Source: Aphrocallistes beatrix (Eukaryota; Porifera; Hexactinellida; Sceptrulophora; Aphrocallistidae). Taken from it: a DNA stretch of 64,000 nucleotides. The first letter of the stretch is position 1. Each line of letters starts with the position of its first letter. The stretch spans positions 787,001 to 851,000 of the forward strand of contig OY725506.1 in assembly GCA_963281255.1 (NCBI GenBank), in the 5' to 3' direction. The translations under genes were made by a program, and so were the position numbers. Positions 9,473 through 19,300 of this stretch are shown in pieces. The notes below the pieces were generated by a model. It was given only the letters and a program-made list of their open reading frames with translations. It searched no databases and was not told where the DNA came from.

Positions 9473-12400
9473 TTAGTATCGCCATTCAATCTGGATAGAA
9501 CATTGTTCAGCTGACTGTTCGAGGAGTTCCAGCTGTTTCGGATCAGGATCAGAAAGTTCGGATTTGTAAAGTTGGAGTATTCTGATGTGTGGAGGTGTCA
9601 GGATGAGGTACTTGATCGGGAGACACGAGTCAGAACTGAGTTCACAATGTTGAATCGATAAACACCTAATGGCTGGATGGTAGTTCAGACTGTGACATAG
9701 TACCAGCATTCCAGAGTCTCGTAATGGAGTGAAAGAGAGTCTCAAGTAAACGAGTGACTTCATTTCTGCTAAAGCTCTGTACCAGCAGCTCATATCATCA
9801 GGTGTGAAATCGCAATCCCACAGTTGTAAAGATATCAAGTTGGAACAGGTTGAAACCAAATCTAAGCAACTACTCCAGCTGTCGAACCCAATTCTGTTTA
9901 AATAATCTAAGCTGATCTCTCTCAGTGAAGTGGAATTCTTAGAGATTATTCGTGTTAGAGAGTCTCGGTAGGATGGATTAGGAGATTGGGAGGAAAGAGA
10001 GACTAGACGGAGGTGTGTGATGGAACTGAGTCTAAGCAAGTATTGCAATGCTTCGTAGCAATCTTGATCCGTAGACCAATAAAACTCTTTCAGCGAGGAG
10101 AGCGCTGATAGGTCAGCTGTAAATGGGAGGTAACCGAAGATGTCCCTAATGTACAGTCCATTGAGCGGATTGTCTGTTATTAATTCATGAATGATTGACC
10201 AATCAGAATCATTCGACTTGGTACTATAGAACAAATTGTGCAATGACGTGAATTGATTGGTCAAGTTCAGTAGCATTGAATGGTTCATTGGAGATTCATA
10301 TAACGACAAACTTCCACTGAATTGGTTGTTTGAAGGGAACAGCAGCTGAGAATCGTTACAAGCTGTCAGGTCGCACTGTGTGAAGTCAATGCTAATTCTG
10401 GTGTCAGTAGGTAGAGTGGCAGAGGAGAGCGGTTCAGTGTAGGAAAGGATGGTGTCGAAGTCTTTCTCAACAAACACTAGTGCTAGATAATCGAGATGGC
10501 ACGAGGAAAGTGGAGTTAGGAGAGAATGGAACTGTTTAGCGTTAACAAAACTGGAACTAATAAATAGAACATGAAAGTCATGAACATATTCCAATGACTG
10601 TGTGAAACAATGCCATTCATTCGGAGAGACAGTGGACATGAAATAGAGGTAGAGAGGGTAAGGGAACTTCTCTTTGAAATGTGCGAAATGTTTGGGAATG
10701 GAATCAGAACAGTTTATTTCGCTAATTACGGTGCATAATAGGAGGAATGATTGAGCAAATTCCTTCCAACCTGAAATGTCAATTAGTTCTATGTCATAAC
10801 ACAGCTTATAAATCATCGGCACCTCAGAGAATGACATCGGTTTAGGGAGTGTGTGTCTGCAGAGAATAGGCGTCAAGCGACCTGCGTTCTCTCTCAAGAT
10901 GCCACTCACAAACCTAATCACCATCTTGTACATGGACAGGTATTGGACGGAGGAAGTTATGTAGCGGAAAATTAAACATTGGTTCGTCCAGGAGTTGGCG
11001 CAAATTGAATAGGCGGCCATGAATTCTTGTATTGTGAGGTGTTGGAAAGTCCACACTTTCACACGATTACCGTAACGACCCACTTTCATATGTGCCTGCA
11101 TCAGACCGAGACGCTCGCTGTTCACTTTCGTGTCTCCGATCTTTAAAAGAATGCTTTTATCGGAGCTGAGATCTCGATCAAAAATTCCCTTGTTTGCTTC
11201 CTTCCCGATGGCACGAATACATTTCTTGATTCCTGGGTGGAATTTGAATAAATCACAGACTTTGCTGTGCTCCTTTAGGCCCATACGGGATAACTGGCGC
11301 CTAATCATGTACACAATCAGCTGGGTGTAAATGTGGGAAAGCGTGAAAGTCAGGATTGACTCGGACTCGTTGAATAGAGCGGTGAACAAGCTCGCATTCA
11401 CTGGGATCAGAGAAAGCTGTTCGATTTCTTCATGTCGATACAACATTTCGTTAACGTCGTTCAACTTGGGAATGGTTTCAATGCGCTTTTCGAAATACAG
11501 GTCTCGGTTTTGTGGAGAGAAACCGAGAACCTGGAAATGTGCGTCCACACGGAATTGGGACTTCTCCTGAAGTTCGGACCACGCGTAAGGTCGGCTGGTT
11601 ACGAGGACAGTGCTCAGCGGGAGGATGCGTCGCTTTAGCAAACAGTTCAATAGGGTCTCGTCGAATGGCACATCCCTTATGAACTCGTCGGCTCCGTCGA
11701 GGATAATCAGAAGTCCCTCTCCGTCCGATTTCACCAGCTGCTCAGAGAGGGATTCGCTCCACTTCGCACCTGAAAACATGCTCAGTGACAGCCAACACAC
11801 GATGAAGTCGCTATCAACGATGTTCCCCGCTTCGTGTCTCGCCTCCTCGAGTTTGTGCCATTCAGGACTCCGGCACGGGATGGAGATAACGTACCGGAAG
11901 TTAGTCAGTGTGCTGGTGCCGTACATGTACGCGAAATGCTTACACAGAAAACTCTTGCCGCTTCCTGGACTGCCAATCAGACACCAGAGTTCATGACGGG
12001 AGGAGTCAAAACTGGTCACTATCGAATCAAAGTCCACCACCTCGACCGATTCCTGGGCTACCTGACTGTGGATCTTTCGGAGGAATTCAATCTCTTCACA
12101 GCCGCTCTCTGCCCCTACTCTCTTCTCGGGACTCTCCACCTTGATCACGGTCAGGGGAATGTAGACGGATTCTATGGGGACGGGATCTTGATCGAGGATA
12201 TCACTCACGTCCTTATTCTGAGTTCGGATGAACTCTCTCAAGCTCAACTGCCACACTACTAGCTCTGCCTTGTCATCTCGGTCTATTTCTCGATGGATTT
12301 GTTCGCGAAATTCGTCGATGTTTAGGTGTTTGAACGTTTTCGTGTAAACACGGACTTGTCTAGCTAAGTCCATGCGCTTCACGATTTCTAGGGAGTCACT

Positions 12401-12844
12401 GAGCTCCTCCATGTCTGTGGTTATAGTTCTATTCTCGACACAAGACTTCAGCATAGATCTCGGTTCTGCTTCTGAACCAGTACCAGCGAGAATCATCCAT
12501 TCTTGCGCGGTCATTCCCTGTGTCAGCAATTGCACGAAGGTTTTCACAGATTTAGCTTCCTCGACCGAAGTGTGCTGCTTATGACTCGGGTCAGACAGCC
12601 ATGGCAGTTTTCTAGCCGTGTGGAGAGCAGTGCCACCGATACTTTGCAATGCTAAGTCGAATTGAGACGGATTGAAGTGTTCCCAATCCTTCAGAGCGAA
12701 GAGGAATTTAATTGGGTCGTCTTTCGTGTCTTCAGCGATTCGTGCGGGAATTTCTATCGCGTTCTGGAGTTTCCGGATAGAGTGAGGCGTTATTAGATCC
12801 TTCAATTCCATGAAAACTTTCATCTGGTGCTTTTTTTCGGACAT
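9473..12844 (-). CDS. NLR-type receptor: DED-like, NACHT, LRR, intronless
   Basis: 1123 residues in one exon. Residues about 8-72 look like a death-effector-fold domain (MELKDLITPHSIRKLQ onward, all-helical); a second helical segment covers about 95-210. The NACHT NTPase follows: Walker A GSPGSGKS at 291-298, Walker B LLIILDGADEF at 378-388, sensor-1 LVTSRP near 414-419. From about 740 to the end are irregular leucine-rich repeats with LxxLxLxxC/N patterns such as LISLQLWDCDF and IRCLSIQHCEL. NLRs sense microbial or damage signals and oligomerise through NACHT; the N-terminal death fold would recruit adaptors or caspases. DED identity is by eye and less sure than NACHT. The start at 12844 is the first Met of the frame. 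Confidence 0.88.
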   Translation of the reverse strand: MSEKKHQMKVFMELKDLITPHSIRKLQNAIEIPARIAEDTKDDPIKFLFALKDWEHFNPSQFDLALQSIGGTALHTARKLPWLSDPSHKQHTSVEEAKSVKTFVQLLTQGMTAQEWMILAGTGSEAEPRSMLKSCVENRTITTDMEELSDSLEIVKRMDLARQVRVYTKTFKHLNIDEFREQIHREIDRDDKAELVVWQLSLREFIRTQNKDVSDILDQDPVPIESVYIPLTVIKVESPEKRVGAESGCEEIEFLRKIHSQVAQESVEVVDFDSIVTSFDSSRHELWCLIGSPGSGKSFLCKHFAYMYGTSTLTNFRYVISIPCRSPEWHKLEEARHEAGNIVDSDFIVCWLSLSMFSGAKWSESLSEQLVKSDGEGLLIILDGADEFIRDVPFDETLLNCLLKRRILPLSTVLVTSRPYAWSELQEKSQFRVDAHFQVLGFSPQNRDLYFEKRIETIPKLNDVNEMLYRHEEIEQLSLIPVNASLFTALFNESESILTFTLSHIYTQLIVYMIRRQLSRMGLKEHSKVCDLFKFHPGIKKCIRAIGKEANKGIFDRDLSSDKSILLKIGDTKVNSERLGLMQAHMKVGRYGNRVKVWTFQHLTIQEFMAAYSICANSWTNQCLIFRYITSSVQYLSMYKMVIRFVSGILRENAGRLTPILCRHTLPKPMSFSEVPMIYKLCYDIELIDISGWKEFAQSFLLLCTVISEINCSDSIPKHFAHFKEKFPYPLYLYFMSTVSPNEWHCFTQSLEYVHDFHVLFISSSFVNAKQFHSLLTPLSSCHLDYLALVFVEKDFDTILSYTEPLSSATLPTDTRISIDFTQCDLTACNDSQLLFPSNNQFSGSLSLYESPMNHSMLLNLTNQFTSLHNLFYSTKSNDSDWSIIHELITDNPLNGLYIRDIFGYLPFTADLSALSSLKEFYWSTDQDCYEALQYLLRLSSITHLRLVSLSSQSPNPSYRDSLTRIISKNSTSLREISLDYLNRIGFDSWSSCLDLVSTCSNLISLQLWDCDFTPDDMSCWYRALAEMKSLVYLRLSFTPLRDSGMLVLCHSLNYHPAIRCLSIQHCELSSDSCLPIKYLILTPPHIRILQLYKSELSDPDPKQLELLEQSAEQCSIQIEWRY

Positions 12845-12931
12845 TTTTACCTAGAGTGTTCAGAATCTTTATAATTTAGTTTACAGTTTTGGATCTACAT
12901 GTGTCTTCTAGGATTATGAGAACTTCACCCA

Positions 12932-13190
12932 ACTATAACACTAATAAGAATAATAGGAATATTAATAACCACCGCATATCTTCTATTATTATACATACAA
13001 ACAAGAAGAAGAAAACCACAAATATACACAAACTATAAAACACACGAACTCTCAAAAAATGAAATATATAGACTGCTATTTCTAATAGCCCCAAATATAT
13101 CGCTAGGACTAATACCTTCTCCAATACTAGTCAAAGCCTCCTGAAGTTCAGAGGCGTTTACAGCATTTAAATCCATTTTATTAATAATTC
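12932..13190 (+). pseudogene. Mitochondrial ND4-like relic (candidate NUMT)
   Basis: The + strand reads as a hydrophobic NADH dehydrogenase subunit 4-like C-terminus in two frames. The first segment, from 12932, gives ITTAYLLLLYIQT. A shift near the purine run around 13010-13016 leads to LSKNEIYRLLFLIAPNISLG and then PSPILVKAS. Reading on requires TGA as tryptophan at about 13141-13143, the mitochondrial code. The layout (transmembrane helix, charged linker with an NE/RE-type pair, LGxxPxPxL end) is that of ND4, but I had no alignment. It lies about 90 bp upstream of the NLR start. The 63-residue hydrophobic ORF on the minus strand here is its shadow. Confidence 0.4.
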
Positions 13191-13660
13191 CCTTTTACAA
13201 AAATTCACAGTCAGAGAATGAGTTCGTTTTAGTGCAACTCCTAGTATGGGAGATTCCTTATGGAATTATTGGCGTGTAACGTCCGTACCTATGCACATCT
13301 TTTCTTCGTGGAAATTCTGAGTGGACCAACATTTTATTTTACCAGGAGGCAACTTTTGTAAAATTTCAATTCCTTTTCACAAAAGGTGCCAAACTGTATC
13401 TGCCAATCAGAATTCAGGGATTTAACAACAATTGAGCATTATTTTATTGATCAAGAGTAAATAAATTGCGAAATTATAATTAAAACGCATTTTCGGGCGG
13501 CAATGAGTTTGAAATTTGTTGTTTTACACCAAAACTCATTGGAGGCTTTTTTGGACTTAAAATGCACACTAGGCTTAATTAATAAACTTCAATTTTGATA
13601 AAATTTATATACTCGAATCCTTGGTAGAAACGTAACTCAACTCAGAATTCGTTTGCAGTA

Positions 13661-13936
13661 CAGTACACCCTCGCTAGTCCGAACACCCAAAATATAATAT
13701 TATTCGCCTCTATGCTTTAAATCAACGTTTATAACATTATATCTTTTATTGATTCAGAAACCTCGTTAAAAAAGAATCATAACAAGATATTATTCTTAAT
13801 ATTCTAACAATACAAATTTATTATTGTTAATATCCCATTGAATTAGTGTTATTTCACTAATCGGAACAAATTCACCAATCCGAACGATTTTTTCGATCAT
13901 TGGCACAGAGCTGTTCGGATTAGCGAGGGTGTACTG
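13661..13936. mobile_element. Pogo/Tigger-like MITE, family C
   Basis: Inverted ends CAGTACACCCTCGCTAGTCC and its near complement (ggattagcgagggtgtactg), flanked by TA on both sides (13659-13660 and 13937-13938). The interior is AT-rich and non-coding. TA target sites and CAGT ends suit the Tc1/mariner-pogo group. Confidence 0.75.
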
Positions 13937-14393
13937 TATTCATAAAAATGTATAAATGTTTAAAATGATGCAGCACACTCTCCTCTACGAAATGACTGAT
14001 TTCGATCTTTTAAAGAATACATTTTAACTGTAGAATGCCCACTGAGGACACAGTGTCCCCGATATCACAGATGTCTCCCAGCCATTTTATATGCCACTGA
14101 AGCCATAAAAGTGGAAAGTCATTAAATGCTCTAAGGCAGCTACAGCGCTAGCGCTTTAACTAAAATACTAATTTTGGGGTAACTTTTGACTTTGAAGCGT
14201 AAATAACTACCTCAAAAGGAAAAGCATTTTAAATTCAAAAGAAGTACATTCTTTTCAATTATAAAAGGTGCCAACGAAAACGCATTGCTCGATAAAGAAT
14301 CATAATACCGCATGCCAATTTTCATATATCTGCGATTTGTTAATTCTTCAATCAATTCGAACAAACAAACAAAATCCTAGCTTTTTAATATAC

Positions 14394-14540
14394 AAACGCG
14401 CTTCGCTTGCTTGCGCTGCGCGGCTAGCGGACACAGTGTCCACTAGAGGCGTCCTTTGGAGGCCTAGGCTCACATTGATGAAGTACAGGTTAGATCTAAT
14501 TACGTCTAATTACGTCTTTCTTACTGTTTAATCGATATCT
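14394..14540 (+). mobile_element. Solo end of the ACAAGCGCGC element family
   Basis: It contains acgcgcttcgcttgcttgcg, then gcgcggctagcggacac and agtgtccactagaggcg, followed by a diverged tail with a run of acgtctaattacgtc. The same ~150-bp end occurs at 28443 (complete element), 30119 (inverted) and 44489. It is preceded by a dispersed sequence (aattcttcaatcaattcgaa, then caaacaaaca) that recurs at 9283-9320 and 30579-30616, possibly the tail of another element. Confidence 0.5.
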
Positions 14541-14895
14541 CTCGAAAAATCACTAAAATTGTCCAAAATTTAAACTTTTGATGGTAATGATGGATGACCT
14601 TAATACAGAGTGATGAGTAATCATTTTTTGATAATACTTAAATCATATGTGAAGAATTTAATATACACATTTAACTAGAATTTCATCCTTCTATCATTTA
14701 AAATGACTTAGTTACAGTCGAAAAATTGAAATTACAAATTTTAACAAGGTGACAATGACGTCATAATTCCATGATGAGTCGACATTTTCGTTTGTGCTCA
14801 GAACTTAGTGGAGCCATAGCCAAAAGACTCCCAAAAGCCAAAAATCAGCTTTCTGTGCATAGCAGTTTCTTCAATCGATTCGCTACAGATATATA

Positions 14896-15229
14896 TGTAG
14901 AACTCGGTTAGTACGTACTCGGATAATGCATTAGAAATTGGATAAGTCGTACTACCCCGTCGGGAAGGAATTATTAATACGCACTTACGGATAGTACAGT
15001 CAGGGTCGCTTATTGTGAACCACCTGGGGACCAAAAAATCTGCTCATAATAGATATACTTCATATTAAGCGAACTTGATTCAATACAAATCCTATCTAAA
15101 AATGAAATTGGGACCAGGAGGTCAGTTCATAATAAACGAATGTTCATATTAAGCGGGTTCATAATAAGCGACCCTGACTGTATGTACTAATAATTCCTTC
15201 CCGAAGGGGTACGACTTATCCGAGTTCTA
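14896..15229. mobile_element. MITE interrupted by a pogo-like MITE
   Basis: Outer inverted sequences are agaactcgg...ggataagtcgtac...ggaaggaattattaata on the left and tactaataattccttcccga...gtacgacttatccgagttct on the right. The 184-bp pogo-like element at 14997-15180 has jumped into the middle. The two halves read continuously once it is removed. Confidence 0.65.
14997..15180. mobile_element. Pogo/Tigger-like MITE, family B
   Basis: Ends CAGTCAGGGTCGCTTATTGT and its complement (aataagcgaccctgactg), with TA duplications at 14995-14996 and 15181-15182. A nearly identical copy is at 29523-29707; a short fragment of the same family (gaaactataagcgaccctga) is near 46226-46250. Confidence 0.85.
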
Positions 15230-16301
15230 TTATATGTATAGACATATACAAACATTAATCGAGTTTTAATAACAAGGATGAAGTGGAGAGATTAGTTGAA
15301 CCAAAACTTGAACATTAGAAAGAGGTTAAAAGTACCAAAACTTTATTTAGAAAAAATCAAGGAAGGAAAATGAATTTGACAAGTGCTGGGGCACAAAGGC
15401 GATTTGCTATGGCAGTATATTAGGTGTCCCCTTGACTACGACACTGCATGCATGAGATTCAAATAATAAGATTTAAAAGTTAAATAAACATTGACTCACT
15501 TGTCACTGGTATGAGACTGTTATTTCTGTGTAAATCGTTTCGTTTTCCGTCAATTTGAAAGTTTGTTTAATTGCGTTTCCAATCGATTTGATTTGTGTTT
15601 TATTGAGTTGAGGTTCGAAATGTTTCGAGTTTTTCGTTGTTGTGTTGTTATTGTTTTGTTGTTGTTGATTTGTTGCGAGTTTGAAGATGATATTCTAGAA
15701 AGTTCCTCTATTTATCTACTCACAGAGCTCTGTGCTGGGTAGATTTAAGATTAATCTTATTGTCTTGTGGTGTAATGGATTGTACTTTAAACTGAGAGAA
15801 AAGTCCCTAAGCAATTCCTACTAATTACATCAGAGCTGCATACTTTCAATAGTAATTCAACCCAGATTACTTTCTAGAAAATTCTTAAACCACTTGTGCC
15901 AGGCAATTTCACATTTCAATGACGAATCATTGTTTTTGAAAACATGTTTTCTTTCTAGTCTGCTAGTTTGTCAGCATTTTGATTTGATAATTTAAATCAG
16001 AGTTCAGTTTTTCAAAAGAACCGAGTTGTGAATATTTGTAAAAATAAAATAAGGAGCTGGAATCCACACGTTAAGTTCTATACGGGTGTTCTCACAGTTC
16101 ATACCTGTGACTTAAACGTTGGTTGTTCCTGTACGTTCTAGCAGAGATTCTCATCAATACACTACATCACTACCAGTGACACAGAAACAGTTAAATAATC
16201 CTAGAGAGCTCTCACAATAGAACAAATCCAAATACGTTATTAACTCAAACAGTGTTTAGTAAATAAATGGGAAGGTGTGTTAAAGATTCTTCTGCCAATA
16301 A
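15230..16301. other. Downstream flank of DCTN1, no gene seen
   Basis: AT-rich, with a T/G-rich patch at 15560-15680. It probably includes the DCTN1 3' untranslated region. I see no ORF with coding character and no repeat worth naming. Confidence 0.4.
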
Positions 16302-19300
16302 TCAACAAGTTACGAAGAGTAATTTCCGTAGGATGCCATTGTCAATGTTTGTGGTGATATTTCGCGAAATACCCTTCACACTCGGGACATGAATCGATCC
16401 AATCTTGCGGGAGTCGAGTGATTTGGCATATCCCGGCTGTACAAAACTGGAAGCCTCTGTTTCGATCAAGGCGCCCTTGTGCATACTGGCGGCCAGTAAC
16501 GCTATCTTCTGCTTCAGGTCTTCACACTCACGAGCAAGCTGAGTGCGCTTAATGGCGCTGTCCACCTGACCTCTGCAGTACTCTTGCACCCCCTTGCTCC
16601 CCCCTGTGAGGTCCACCACTCGAGGGCTTGCCTCCAAGTGGCAGATTTCGCTCTTGACACGAGAATACTGTTTGTACAAACTCTTCTCAGAATCACTCTG
16701 GTTGCTCTCCTCTTCTGCGCGACTATTCGACCCAACAACAAGAGGCTTCAGCTCTCTCAGTTGCTCAGTCATTATCCTACGTTTCAGGTGAGTGTTTTCA
16801 CTCGCGACTTCATCTAGTGCGGTTTTCAACACCTTATTATGGTGCAGGACGAGCAGGCTAGACTCTTCGTCCACCATTTGCTGGGATGGAGTTCTCCTGA
16901 CTCCCTCGTGGGACGGCAGAGCATAGAGATCTACGCTGGAACGCTTGGCCGCGTCGACACTCCGTTGCAGCTGGCGGTTTTCAACTTCGTAGTTGTGGAT
17001 GTCTGATTCCAGCGTCTTGATGGTCTGGTGGTAGTTCTCCTTCGTCTCCAGCAGATCATGCTCCAGCACTAAGACACTCTCGGATAGTTTCTTGTTTGTG
17101 TTGGAAGATTCCTTCTTCAACGTGTCGAACTTGTTCTCCAGCATCTCAATCTAAAAGATGCAAGGCTTAGATATCCGAAATTCATGAGCTCTGTTCCTTT
17201 CGTTTGTTGCAAATCAAAGCGAATCATTTCCAAGTGGTGCTGTGAATAATTTAAAAACTTCGGGGCAAAATTGAAACAACTTTGACCTAACATTGAGATA
17301 AGGTTGAATGAAGATTGAGGCGGCATTGCGACAAGTTTGATAATGTAAATGTCGATTTAGTATATGGAATGTATTCTTTAATGATGTTAGAGCGGTGCTC
17401 TTTTCTATGTGGCAAACATTTGTTACAAACCCATTCAAGATTTCATCAAATATGATGCTGTTATAAATACAAAATGGAATGACTTGTTTATAACTGAAGT
17501 GATGATGTCTGCCTTACTCATTCAAATTTTACGATTTGCCCTGAGGAAGTGGTTCGTGCACTATAAATGCACACATCTGATCTAAAATAGAGAAATTATT
17601 CTTTTTGATATTTTCATAAAATATTTATTAGAATCTGAAAGATGGAATATCAACATTTGTAGTTGCACAATAAATATTTTGAGTAAAGACCACGCACCTT
17701 GAAATTCGCATTTCTGACGTCCTGTCCTTTTATTGCGTTGACTTTCTTCAGCTCTAACAATTCCCTCTCTTTCGTCTCTAGTCTCTCCCCCAGACCTTCC
17801 GCATCAGAGAGGTAGCTCTTCACGTTAGATGCTCGTCTCAGCAGAGAATTATCTGGTCTCTCTCCAGGAGAGGATTTGTCAAAAGTACCTGAACACAGAT
17901 TGAATAATGCGATTGAGTTCAGCTCACTTTCGCTGTGCGGCACTTTGTGCCAGCATCAGGCGTCCTACGGGAGTCTTAACTGAAGATGACTCATTGATTT
18001 ATTTTAGTAGCTGGAAAGCTGTAAATCAGAGTTGCGACGGTCCGGGATTATTGGGGACCTCAGGCGGTTTGAACCGGTTCATATATCTTTGAGTGAAAGA
18101 ACACATTTTGAGCATATTTTTGAACGGCAGGACCGGAAATAGCTCTCACACATAGAAGCTAGTACAAAATATTTTTGGTTAATAGGGTTCTCTGCTTAAT
18201 CAGGGCAAAATATCCTCTGACCGATGTGACCCTATTAAGCGGAGTCGACTGTAATTTGAGCAAATTTTTAATAATAAAAACCCTAGTGTTTTAATAAATA
18301 AGGTATTTGGTATGTTAATTATATTAGAACATTCTTTACCAGCTTGAAGAGCTTCCAGGAAGTCTTTGAAGAGCTTGATTCCATCCTTGTAGCAGCTTGT
18401 AATATTGTTGTTGGTGCCTGACGGACCAAACACGTCATTAACAGCTTTGTTAAACCTCGAGTTCGCAATGACGTCATGCAGCCTTTCCGTTTCTCCAAGC
18501 GAGAGGGACTCATCCTGAATCTCAGTGAGTCCAGACTAAATACAGTCACAATGTAATACTTGAGCTGGTTTTAACGATTAAGAATTAGATTGATAAAACG
18601 AATTTATGTTGGATACATTGTAATGGCAGGTAATCTGTACTAGATTAAACATGCGTAGATATATTCAATTATACCTCTAGCGCTCTGCAAGACTTCGTAC
18701 ACACATCCAGGTACTGCTCCAGTCTGCCAATCTCTTCTTCACGCACGTAGAACTTCTGATTCGCTTTCATCTCAGTTGGCACTTTCCTAGCGAGTTTCCC
18801 GCAGTAGATCATGAAGTCCACTGACAGCGATTCGAACCCTTTCAGCATGGTGATGAACTCCCCCTCAGGGAGGACGCAGCCCTTGAGACAGCAGAGGTGT
18901 AAGATGTTCACCTCCTCCACCTGTCTGATCAGTGCCAGCACGTCGGACAAGTGGCAGTGAGAATCGTTTGGAAGCTCCGGTATCTCAACTGTCAATACTT
19001 GGAGATGGGAGATGGCACGGTCTATACACATGCATGCGTCAACTGGAAGACTTCCAGAAGTTTAAATCCAAGAGACAATGCACTTACTGAGAGAGTCTAG
19101 CTGAACTGCGTTGTCTAGTTGATCCTGCTTGTAGAGGTCTAGCAATCCATCCACACACTTCTCATGCAGAGAGATGTCCTGCACCTTGGCGCCTAACTCC
19201 TTCAGTTTCTCCTCTCCGCAGCTCTCCAGCAGTCTGCAGAGCCGACGCACCAGCGACCCAAACCTGGACAGCTCCAGACTCAGTTTGGACACGTACACCA

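Noticed and set aside
12933-13124. 63-residue hydrophobic minus-strand ORF
   Set aside because: Antisense of the ND4-like relic; no start context or homology of its own.
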